From: Clostridia bacterium
Lineage (GTDB): Bacteria > Bacillota_A > Clostridia > Oscillospirales > Acutalibacteraceae
Assembly (NCBI GenBank): GCA_017456015.1
Contig: JAFTLL010000004.1
Coordinates: 186,001-250,000 of the forward strand
DNA length: 64,000 nt
Direction of reading: 5' to 3'
Numbering within the stretch: the stretch's first letter is position 1; the number at the start of each line of letters is the position of its first letter. The notes under the pieces were generated by a model, which searched no databases, was not told where the DNA came from, and saw nothing but the letters and a program-made list of their open reading frames with translations. The position numbers were made by a program, and so were the translations under genes. Of this stretch, positions 57,376 to 64,000 are shown piece by piece.

Positions 57376-58566
57376 TTATTTTTCCCCTTTCGTTTCTTTT
57401 ATCTTGTCCCACAGCGGCGACATTTCCCGTAACCGTTCTACGATTCCGGGTAAAACCTTTACAATGTGTTTTGCTTCCTCCATGGTGTTTTGGTCTGAAA
57501 AGCTTAATCGCAACGAGCCGTGTGCAATCTCATGCTTTAACCCGATGGCCAACAACACATGGCTGGGGTCAAGCGAGCCGGAGGTGCAGGCAGAACCGCT
57601 GGAAGCGCAGACGCCCTGCAAGTCGAGCATCAGCAAAAGGGACTCGCCCTCTATGCCCTCAAAGCAAAGGCTGACATTTCCCGGCAAACGGTGCTGTAAA
57701 TCGCCGTTGACTCTCGAACGCGGGATTTTCAGCGCCTCACGAATAACAAAATCTCGAATTTCGGTTAATTTCTTGTTTTTTTGCTCCATTTGGCTGACAG
57801 CGAGGGTAATGGCCTCACCCATACCGACAATACCGGGGGTGTTCTCGGTACCGGCACGGCGGCCGCTTTCCTGGGCGCCCCCGTCAATCAAATTGGGAAT
57901 GCGTATCCCTTTACGAATATAAAGCGCACCGACCCCTTTCGGCCCGTGGAACTTGTGGGCCGACATGGAAAGCATATCAATCTGCATCGCCTTTACATCT
58001 ATCGGGACATTGCCGACCGCCTGTACCGCGTCGGTATGGAACACAATGCCCTTTTCTCTGCAAAGCGCACCGATTTGGGCAATGGGTTGCAGCGTTCCGA
58101 TTTCGTTGTTGGCAAACATAATGGTGACCAAACCGGTTTGCTCGGTGATGGCCGCTTTAATATCCTCGGTTTTTACAATGCCGTTTTCGTAAACCGGCAG
58201 AAGCGTAACCGTAAACCCTTCCTTTTTTAAAGCTTCCAGAGTATGCAAAACGGCATGATGCTCAAACGCAGAGGAAATAATATGGGTTTTTCCCTTCTTT
58301 TTCATAGCCTGCGCATAGCCTTTAATCGCCCAGTTGTCCGATTCGCTGCCGCCGGCCGAAAAATAAATTTCCCTTGTGTCTGCGCCGATGGCCTTGGCAA
58401 CCTGCGCTCTTGCAGCCTCTACCGCTTCCTTCGCCTTGCTTCCGAACGCATAAAGACTGGAAGCATTGCCGTAATTTTCGGTAAAGAAGGGTAGCATTTT
58501 ATTCAAAACAGCGGGGTGCAGCGCCGTGGTCGCGGCGTTGTCCGCATATACAAACCGTTTTTCCAT
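57376..58566 (-). CDS. nifS: Cysteine desulfurase NifS/IscS
   Basis: A 396-residue PLP enzyme releasing sulfur from cysteine for Fe-S clusters and thio-modifications. Signatures are [15 protein letters not shown], the PLP-lysine region [41 protein letters not shown], and the active-site cysteine in [22 protein letters not shown], a short loop-type (group I) arrangement. AAAGGAG precedes the ATG. It forms an operon with nifU and has its own promoter with a palindrome in the spacer. Confidence 0.96.
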   Translation of the reverse strand: MEKRFVYADNAATTALHPAVLNKMLPFFTENYGNASSLYAFGSKAKEAVEAARAQVAKAIGADTREIYFSAGGSESDNWAIKGYAQAMKKKGKTHIISSAFEHHAVLHTLEALKKEGFTVTLLPVYENGIVKTEDIKAAITEQTGLVTIMFANNEIGTLQPIAQIGALCREKGIVFHTDAVQAVGNVPIDVKAMQIDMLSMSAHKFHGPKGVGALYIRKGIRIPNLIDGGAQESGRRAGTENTPGIVGMGEAITLAVSQMEQKNKKLTEIRDFVIREALKIPRSRVNGDLQHRLPGNVSLCFEGIEGESLLLMLDLQGVCASSGSACTSGSLDPSHVLLAIGLKHEIAHGSLRLSFSDQNTMEEAKHIVKVLPGIVERLREMSPLWDKIKETKGEK

Positions 58567-58601
58567 ATATGCTCCTTTGCCTAAAATTAAGATTTCCCTT
58601 T

Positions 58602-58630
58602 ATTTTATACCAATTTGGTGTGGTTATCAA
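58602..58630 (-). promoter_or_regulatory. nifS promoter with a palindrome in the spacer
   Basis: On the minus strand TTGATA, a 17-base spacer, TAAAAT. The spacer contains the 11-base inverted repeat ACCAA-N-TTGGT (58609-58619), a possible operator, for example for an Rrf2/IscR-type regulator (inference). Confidence 0.6.
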
Positions 58631-58656
58631 TACTTTTTTACAAAAAATTATAAAAT

Positions 58657-58685
58657 TTGCTTTTTTCTTCGGTTCGTGGTATACT
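58657..58685 (+). promoter_or_regulatory. Promoter of the zinc-ribbon protein gene
   Basis: TTGCTT, a 17-base spacer, TATACT, about 68 bases before the start codon. Confidence 0.65.
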
Positions 58686-58752
58686 GTCTTTGTTATAAGG
58701 TCGGGCGGTTTCCTTTTTGCCCGTCCTGTCGAACCGAAAAGGAGGTATCCTT

Positions 58753-59601
58753 ATGAAATGTCCAAAATGCGGTCGTGACCTTCCGTACGGCTCTACATAT
58801 TGCCTTTTTTGTGATATAACGGTGGAAAACGATGAGATTCCGCCGGCTTCCGAGCCAACCCGTGTACTGCCGTCGGTTGGAGAAAAACCCGTTCGCCCGA
58901 AATTAAAGTCCGAGAAAAAACGCCAGCTGATTCTTTTTTACAGCAGCGTCGGCGCAATCGTGTTGCTGTTGGTCGTTTTTATTGTTGTCTTGTTTCAGTC
59001 CTGTTCAAAAGACCCGGACGCTTCCTCGGTTTATTCTTTTTCCGACACCTCTCAAACCGCTTCTGTGTCGACTCCGGAAAGCACCTTTTCTTTACCGGTT
59101 TACAATTCAGTCTCCTCGGAAACAAGCACATCGTCTGCTGCTTCCTCGGCTTCTTCGGTAACCGAAACGGCAACCTCCTCTGCAACCGTATCCAAACCGA
59201 CTGTTTTGCCGGCCGACCGGTATCTGTCTTTTTCCCTGGCTGAACTGAAAAATACTTTCGGCGAAATTACAGGCCGGGATAGCAACGAGGGCGAAGGCTC
59301 GATTGTTTCTTTTGCGGACTGTAAATATAAATTTATTCTTTCTTCCGGAACGCCGACCGATGCAGACCGCGTTTCGGCGGTCATCGTAACCTCCGGCGGC
59401 GAAATCGTTTCGGGCGCGCGTGTAGGCCAAACCTATAATGAGATTATAAACCAGTTTGAAACCAGCTTCCAATTTTCTTATGACGAGGCCGAAGAAATCG
59501 CCGTTGCCACAACCATTTCAGACAACAAAAGCTACTACATTTATTTCGAAAAAGAGGATAAAAACAGCCCTTCTGTTTCGGCTTTAATTAAATCAAATTA
59601 A
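58753..59601 (+). CDS. Zinc-ribbon membrane protein with Ser/Thr-rich linker, unknown
   Basis: A 282-residue protein. It starts with a zinc ribbon, MKCPKCGRDLPYGSTYCLFC (Cys pairs 3/6 and 17/20), inside the cell. A membrane helix (about 63-87, LILFYSSVGAIVLLLVVFIVVLF) and a low-complexity Ser/Thr/Val linker (about 95-155) follow. The outside domain of about 125 residues carries LAELKNTFGEITGRDSNEGEGS and ends with ALIKSN. I do not recognise the outer domain. GGAGG precedes ATG 58753. It sits directly upstream of dnaA, where rpmH is often found in Firmicutes. Confidence 0.75.
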   Translation: MKCPKCGRDLPYGSTYCLFCDITVENDEIPPASEPTRVLPSVGEKPVRPKLKSEKKRQLILFYSSVGAIVLLLVVFIVVLFQSCSKDPDASSVYSFSDTSQTASVSTPESTFSLPVYNSVSSETSTSSAASSASSVTETATSSATVSKPTVLPADRYLSFSLAELKNTFGEITGRDSNEGEGSIVSFADCKYKFILSSGTPTDADRVSAVIVTSGGEIVSGARVGQTYNEIINQFETSFQFSYDEAEEIAVATTISDNKSYYIYFEKEDKNSPSVSALIKSN

Positions 59602-59609
59602 ACCGATTG

Positions 59610-59639
59610 ACGCACCCCGTTTTTGGGGTGCGTTTTTTT
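59610..59639 (+). terminator. Terminator upstream of dnaA
   Basis: ACGCACCCC and GGGGTGCGT with loop GTTTTT, followed by a T run. It isolates dnaA from the preceding gene. Confidence 0.92.
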
Positions 59640-59672
59640 GCTTTTTTTCTGCGCGTTTTTTTCACATTTTCA

Positions 59673-59701
59673 TTGAAAATTGTGCAAAAGTATGCTATAA
59701 T
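59673..59701 (+). promoter_or_regulatory. dnaA promoter with an embedded DnaA-box-like site
   Basis: TTGAAA, a 17-base spacer, TATAAT. The spacer contains TGTGCAAAA (59681-59689), the complement of TTTTGCACA, which recurs in the origin downstream. A TTTTTCACA (59657-59665) is just upstream. Binding of DnaA here would shut its own promoter. Confidence 0.8.
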
Positions 59702-59740
59702 TTTCTTGTATAATTATTTGCTTTGAAAGGATGAAAAAAT

Positions 59741-61054
59741 ATGGGGCTTGACTCTTTATCAGAGCTTTGGGAAGCCGCCTGCGAGGAAAGCAAAAAATAT
59801 ATCTGCGATGTCGGTTTTAATGTTTGGATTCGGGATTTAAAACCGGTGTCTTTGCAATCCGGCGTTTTAATTTTAAGTATATATAACGATATCAAAAAAG
59901 GAATTTTTAACGATTTTTATAAGGATAGAATGGAAGAATGCCTTTTGGAGGTTTCCGGCCTTCCTTTAAAAATCGAGGTCATGGTTGCCGGTGAAGGCCA
60001 GCCGCAGGACGAGCCTGTTGTGTTTTCCGCCCGTCCGAGTGGAGACGCTTCTTATACCTTCGACAATTTTATTGTCGGTTCCTCTAACCGTTTTGCTCAT
60101 GCCGCCAGCCTTGCGGTTGCCGAAAGCCCGACTGTGGTTTACAGTCCGCTGTTTATCTACGGCAATTCCGGTGTCGGTAAAACACACTTGGTGCTTGCAA
60201 TTAAAAACCGTATAAACGAAAAATTTCCGGATAAGATTGTAGAATATATGCGCGGCGAAGAGTTTGGAAACCGGATTATTGAGGCCATTCATTCACACAC
60301 CACCAAGCTGTTTCACGACCGCTACCGCTCGGTAGATGTTTTGATTATTGACGATATTCATTTCATTGCCGGAAAGGATTCCATTCAAGAGGAATTTTTT
60401 AACACCTTTAATGTGCTTTCCCAAGCCGGAAAACAGGTTATTATCACCTCTGACCGTCCGCCGAAGGAAATTGACAATATGGACATTCGGATTCGTAGCC
60501 GTTTTGAAAGCGGTTTGATTACCGATATGTCGCCGCCCGATTTCGAAACCAGAGTTGGTATTATTCGGACCAAGGCCGCAGCAGCAAACATTGATATTGA
60601 TGAAGAAATCGTTTTCTTTGTTGCCGAGCAAATCAAAATGAACACCCGCCAGTTGGAGGGTGTGGTTAAAAAATTGCAGGCCTATATTCAGATTCAAAAG
60701 CGGGAGCCTTCGATTTCGGCCGTGCAGGGCCTGATTAAGGATATTATAAATGACTCTAAATCCAAACCGGTTACAATCGAAAGAATCGTAGAAGAAGTCA
60801 GCCGCACGCTGATGGTCTCGGTAGAGGATATTATGTCCCCCCGCCGTTCGGCCGATATTTTGTATGCGCGGCAGGTGGCTATTTATATTGCAAAGGAAGT
60901 TACCCAGCTTTCCTTCCTGTCGATTGGTAAAGCCTTTAATCTGCACCATACAACCATCATTCATTCGGTAAGTAAGATTGAACCGATTTTAAAAAATGAT
61001 AAATCCAAGCGGTATGTTGTAGAGGAAATTATTAAAAATTTAACCAACAATTAG
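59741..61054 (+). CDS. dnaA: Chromosomal replication initiator protein DnaA
   Basis: A 437-residue AAA+ initiator. Domain I covers about 1-85 (LWEAACEESKKYICDVGFNVWI), with a short linker. The AAA+ core has NFIVGSSNRFAHAASLAVAE, Walker A GNSGVGKTHLV (about 143), Walker B LIIDDIHFIAGK (about 200) and RIRSRFESGL (sensor/arginine finger). Domain IV ends with the DnaA-box reader AFNLHHTTIIHSVSKIE, which has LHH where many DnaAs have RDHTT. It melts oriC and loads the helicase. AAAGGATG precedes the ATG. Confidence 0.98.
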   Translation: MGLDSLSELWEAACEESKKYICDVGFNVWIRDLKPVSLQSGVLILSIYNDIKKGIFNDFYKDRMEECLLEVSGLPLKIEVMVAGEGQPQDEPVVFSARPSGDASYTFDNFIVGSSNRFAHAASLAVAESPTVVYSPLFIYGNSGVGKTHLVLAIKNRINEKFPDKIVEYMRGEEFGNRIIEAIHSHTTKLFHDRYRSVDVLIIDDIHFIAGKDSIQEEFFNTFNVLSQAGKQVIITSDRPPKEIDNMDIRIRSRFESGLITDMSPPDFETRVGIIRTKAAAANIDIDEEIVFFVAEQIKMNTRQLEGVVKKLQAYIQIQKREPSISAVQGLIKDIINDSKSKPVTIERIVEEVSRTLMVSVEDIMSPRRSADILYARQVAIYIAKEVTQLSFLSIGKAFNLHHTTIIHSVSKIEPILKNDKSKRYVVEEIIKNLTNN

Positions 61055-61348
61055 TTTACATAATTTTTAATATTTATTTTCCACAATTGCACCGTACTTT
61101 TTTCTTTGTTTTGCACAATGCTGTGGATTGTAAAATTTTAAAAAAAAGTTTTCCTTTTTTATTCACAACTCTCATTGTAAAAAAAATGAAGAAATTCCCC
61201 TTGTTTTTGCCTGTTTTTCCATTTTCCTCAAAATACACAGCACTTACTACTACTTTTATTTTTAATAAATAATATATTCTGTTTTTTAAATATTTTTGAA
61301 ATTTTATTTATCTGACAATTTGTGTTTTGCACAAAGAAAGGAATCATT
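61055..61348. other. oriC: Replication origin oriC, dnaA-dnaN region
   Basis: A gene-free, extremely AT-rich gap with several DnaA-box-like 9-mers: TTTTCCACA (61077-61085), TTTTGCACA (61109-61117), complement of CAATCCACA (61122-61130), consensus TTATTCACA (61159-61167), AAATACACA (61231-61239) and TTTTGCACA (61325-61333). Just after the fifth box, GCACTTACTACTACTTTTA (61240-61258) matches the layout of DnaA-trio elements, and an almost pure A/T run (61254-61310) follows as the probable unwinding element. Its place between dnaA and dnaN is the classical Firmicutes one. Confidence 0.88.
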
Positions 61349-62461
61349 ATGAAAATTTCGGTTGAACGTCACATTTTAAGCGAAGTCATTACCCATCTTT
61401 CCCGTGTAGCCTCACCAAAATCCTCTTTGCCGGTATTAGAGGGCATATTTGTTTCTGCGGAAAATAATATGCTTACCTTAATTTCTTACAATTTGGAAAT
61501 GGGAATGAAAAAGCAAATTCCCGCCAAGGTATATGAAGAGGGAAAAATTGTTATTTCTGCCCGGATTTTCGGTGAAATCGTACGTAAAATGGTCGAGCCG
61601 TTTGTAGACATTACGGTTGACGACAGAAATATGTGCCATTTTGAAAGTGGAAAAACGGTGTTTGATATTATGGGAAGCAGTGCCGAAGATTATCCCCAGG
61701 TTCCCGAAATCAACCAAAACAAAGGTATCAAACTGCCGGCTTCTCTTTTTAAGAATATGGTCAATCAAACCATTTTCTCGGTTGCCGGGGAAAACACCCA
61801 AAAACCAATTTTAAAAGGCTCTCTTTTTGAAATTGACCCGGCCTATATAACGGTTGTAAGTGTTGACGGCTTCCGTATGTCGATTCGTAAAGAAAAACTG
61901 GAATCCGGTTTAAATGAAAATGTTGTTATTCCGGGGCGTTTGTTGAGTGAAATCGTCCGTATTATAAACGAAGAAAGTGAAAATATAGAAATTTATATCT
62001 CGCAAAATCACATTATGGTCAGAGCCGAGGAATACGATATTATTTCCCGTTTGTTAGAGGGCGAATTTATCAACTATAAAAACAGTATTCCACAAAATTT
62101 CCATTCTACCATTCTGATTAAAACAAAAGAAATGATAGATGTGATTGAACGCATTTCCTTGCTCATCAGCGAACAAATTAAAACCCCGATACGCTGCATT
62201 ATTGAAAAAGAAAAAATGATTTTTTCCTGTGCAAGCGCGCTGGGCAGAGGTACCGATTCTTGTGACATTGAATTAAACGGCGAAGAATTTGAAATCGGCT
62301 TTAACAGTAGATTTTTATTGGAAGCATTAAAGGCCATTGAGGACGAAGAGGTTGTTTTAAACTTTAACGGTCCTTTTTCTCCGATGCTGATTCAACCTGT
62401 GGAAAATGACGCGTTTTCTTATATGATTATGCCCATGCGTTTAAACACAGAGGTTAAATAA
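61349..62461 (+). CDS. dnaN: DNA polymerase III sliding clamp (beta subunit)
   Basis: A 370-residue clamp that tethers the polymerase to DNA. It has the three-domain beta fold with MKISVERHILSEVITHLSRVAS at the start and the C-terminal signature FNSRFLLEALKAIEDEEVVLNFNGPFSPMLI, then the terminal VMPMR-like IMPMRL. ATG 61349 is chosen because AAAGGA lies upstream; the longer in-frame start runs into the last origin box. It is immediately followed by yaaA with no gap. Confidence 0.97.
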   Translation: MKISVERHILSEVITHLSRVASPKSSLPVLEGIFVSAENNMLTLISYNLEMGMKKQIPAKVYEEGKIVISARIFGEIVRKMVEPFVDITVDDRNMCHFESGKTVFDIMGSSAEDYPQVPEINQNKGIKLPASLFKNMVNQTIFSVAGENTQKPILKGSLFEIDPAYITVVSVDGFRMSIRKEKLESGLNENVVIPGRLLSEIVRIINEESENIEIYISQNHIMVRAEEYDIISRLLEGEFINYKNSIPQNFHSTILIKTKEMIDVIERISLLISEQIKTPIRCIIEKEKMIFSCASALGRGTDSCDIELNGEEFEIGFNSRFLLEALKAIEDEEVVLNFNGPFSPMLIQPVENDAFSYMIMPMRLNTEVK

Positions 62462-62677
62462 ATGAAAATAGAATTTACCGGAGATTTTATCCGGTTGGAC
62501 AATGCGCTTAAAATCAGCGGCCTTGTCGCAACCGGCGGTCATGCCAAAATGGCAATTCAAAACGGTGAGGTTTTTATCAACCGAGAGGTTTGTACCCAAC
62601 GCGGCAAAAAACTCTACGGCGAAGAAACCATCACCTTTGAAAACAATACAATTAGGGTAAAAAAGAAATGTATGTAA
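62462..62677 (+). CDS. yaaA: S4-domain RNA-binding protein YaaA
   Basis: A 71-residue protein with an S4 RNA-binding fold: IRLDNALKISGLVATGGHAKMAIQNGEVFINREVCTQRGKKLY. YaaA-like proteins are encoded between dnaN and recF in most Firmicutes and are linked to ribosome assembly. It starts directly at the dnaN stop and overlaps recF by 10 bases. Confidence 0.94.
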   Translation: MKIEFTGDFIRLDNALKISGLVATGGHAKMAIQNGEVFINREVCTQRGKKLYGEETITFENNTIRVKKKCM

Positions 62678-63744
62678 ACCGTTTCGAAATAAAGAATTTT
62701 CGAAATATTGAACATGTAAAATTCCAAGCCGACCGCGGCATCAATATTATTTACGGTGAAAACGCCCAAGGAAAAACCAATATTATTGAGGCCATTTGGT
62801 TGTTTACCGGAGCGAAAAGCTTTCGCGGTGCGAAGGACAGTCAAATGATTCGCATCGGTGAAACAGCGGCCGAACTGAAACTGTCTTTCTTTTCGGAAAA
62901 CAGAGAACAAGCCGCAAGTATAAAAATTGAAAATAAAAGAACAGCTTGGCTTAACGAAATTGAACTGTCTGCCGCAAATGCGCTTGCCGGAACGGTGCAG
63001 GCCATTGTCTTTTCCCCGCAGGACCTCGCCCTGGTTAACGATGGTCCATCGGCGCGCAGAAAAATGCTCAACCTCGGTATTGGTTTAATTTATCCTTCTT
63101 ATATTGAAAAAATCAAGCAGTATAATCATACCCTTCAACAAAGAAACGCACTTTTAAAAACCATAAAATACAACGAATCTATGTATTCTTGTTTGCAGGA
63201 TTATGATGCGGCGCTTTGTAAGCAGGGTGCGGAAATTATTAAAATAAGAAAACAGTATGTTGAACGGTTAAGGCAGGAATTGCCGCTGATTTATAACGGT
63301 CTTGCCGATGAAAAAGAAAAATTGGATATTGCATACCAAACAACGGCCGATGAAAATCCCGAAGCCTATGCTTTAAAATTAAAGAAGCAGGAAAACGAGG
63401 ATTTAAAGAATCTAACCACATCGGTCGGCCCGCATCGGGACGAGCTGTTGATTACGACCGACGGAAGGGAAAGCCGTATTTATGCTTCGCAGGGGCAACG
63501 GCGCTCGGCCGCTTTAACCATCAAATTGGCCCAAGCGGCGTTGATAAAAAATCTGACAAAGGAACAGCCGATTGCACTGTTGGACGATGTTTTGAGCGAG
63601 TTAGATGAAAAACGGCAGAATTATATTTTGAACCATATCAAAAACTGGCAGGTTTTTATCACCTGCTGTGACCCGTCCCATATTCAAAGATTGACCAAAG
63701 GCAAAATTTTTAAAATCGAAAACGGCAGATTGGCAGAGGAATAA
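62668..63744 (+). CDS. recF: DNA replication and repair protein RecF
   Basis: A 358-residue ABC-type ATPase that helps load RecA at gaps. It starts MYVNRFEIKNFRNIEHV, with Walker A YGENAQGKTNIIEAIWLF (about 30-46), the signature IYASQGQRRSAALTIKLAQA (about 269-288), and Walker B IALLDDVLSELDEKRQ (about 302-317). Order and length are standard. The ATG lies within the last codons of yaaA. Confidence 0.97.
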   Translation: MYVNRFEIKNFRNIEHVKFQADRGINIIYGENAQGKTNIIEAIWLFTGAKSFRGAKDSQMIRIGETAAELKLSFFSENREQAASIKIENKRTAWLNEIELSAANALAGTVQAIVFSPQDLALVNDGPSARRKMLNLGIGLIYPSYIEKIKQYNHTLQQRNALLKTIKYNESMYSCLQDYDAALCKQGAEIIKIRKQYVERLRQELPLIYNGLADEKEKLDIAYQTTADENPEAYALKLKKQENEDLKNLTTSVGPHRDELLITTDGRESRIYASQGQRRSAALTIKLAQAALIKNLTKEQPIALLDDVLSELDEKRQNYILNHIKNWQVFITCCDPSHIQRLTKGKIFKIENGRLAEE

Positions 63745-63747
63745 AAG

Positions 63748-63996
63748 ATGTATGTGCGTCTGGAAAACCAAACGGTATTAAAAACCGAAAAAATCGTTGG
63801 AATTTTTGATATGGACAATACGACCGTTTCAAAAACAACCCGTGCCTTTCTTTCGAAAAAGGAAAAAGAGGGGAAACTCAAAACCTTGGGTTACGATTTG
63901 CCGAAATCCTTTTTGCTTTTGGAAAACGGAGAGGTTTATATTACCCAGCTGGCAACGGCCACCATTTTAAAAAGAATTCAAAACGGAATAAAATAA
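63748..63996 (+). CDS. remB: Extracellular matrix regulator RemB-like (DUF370)
   Basis: An 82-residue protein of the DUF370/YaaB family. MYVRLENQTVLKTEKIVGIFDMDNTTVSK and the later YITQLATATILKR are characteristic. The RemA/RemB family includes DNA-binding regulators of biofilm matrix genes in B. subtilis. It lies 3 bases after recF, in the usual place before gyrB, which should begin just beyond the window. AGAGGA precedes the ATG. Confidence 0.92.
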   Translation: MYVRLENQTVLKTEKIVGIFDMDNTTVSKTTRAFLSKKEKEGKLKTLGYDLPKSFLLLENGEVYITQLATATILKRIQNGIK

Positions 63997-64000
63997 AAGG

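Noticed and set aside
1..64000. tRNA or rRNA genes
   Set aside because: Reading the intergenic gaps showed no cloverleaf with a GGTTCGA-type T arm and no rRNA-like stretch.

Overview
The window is chromosomal DNA of a low-to-mid GC Gram-positive bacterium, almost certainly a member of the Clostridia and plausibly of the Oscillospiraceae/Ruminococcaceae side of that class (the family-level guess is inference). The support is the dnaA-dnaN-yaaA-recF-remB origin cluster, the HPr kinase/RapZ/WhiA cluster, a lipoteichoic-acid-synthase-type enzyme, NifS/NifU-type Fe-S genes, DUF951 in front of prfA, and strong AGGAGG-type ribosome sites with sigma-A promoters. The right end is the replication origin, so the window is the arm to the left of oriC and minus-strand genes run with the fork.

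1-3.2 kb: the right end of a phage head module read leftwards (terS, terL, a small membrane protein, scaffold, capsid). It runs off the left edge and directly abuts the host gene hpt. No lysogeny genes lie on this side and no portal gene sits between terL and the scaffold gene. 3.3-9.9 kb: housekeeping genes (hpt, an FkbM methyltransferase, maf, a YbaK-type deacylase, DUF523, queH, a D-2-hydroxyacid dehydrogenase) and a Pit-type phosphate transporter with its PhoU-like partner. 9.9-11.9 kb: a YabE-like 3D-domain protein, a lipoprotein and an unassigned structured RNA gene. 11.9-23.1 kb: a long leftward cluster hprK-glk-murB-rapZ-whiA-dnaE-pfkA-uvrC joining carbon regulation, glycolysis, wall precursor synthesis and DNA synthesis/repair; the usual yvcK between rapZ and whiA is absent.

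23.2-28.6 kb: a rightward GH67-like putative glycosidase, ychF and a coupled secreted PIG-L-type deacetylase, then a small accessory pair (SLOG-domain protein and an HTH regulator) divergently arranged around twin palindromic operators. 28.6-39.6 kb, leftward: an envelope operon (three-domain GT2-GtrA-phosphodiester glycosidase fusion, a membrane-anchored protein, a PAP2 phosphatase), then a PrsA-like lipoprotein, mfd, pth, a membrane protein and apgM. 39.7-44 kb, rightward: DUF951-prfA-tsaC-coaE-aminopeptidase, tightly coupled. 44-53.2 kb: an alpha/beta hydrolase and glpK (divergent), eno, an HPr-kinase-like P-loop protein, rlmB, a degenerate P-type ATPase-like membrane protein and a PTS EIIC-like protein. 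53.2-58.6 kb: a YnzC-like small protein, an LTA-synthase-like enzyme, a KDG-kinase-like sugar kinase, nifU and nifS. 58.7-64 kb: a zinc-ribbon membrane protein, dnaA, a DnaA-box-rich oriC, dnaN, yaaA, recF and remB.

The least ordinary items are the three-domain envelope fusion, the P-type ATPase homologue that has lost its catalytic motifs, the SLOG/HTH pair with its operators, the unassigned structured RNA, and the phage head module fused to the hpt locus. No tRNA, rRNA, insertion sequence or CRISPR array was seen.
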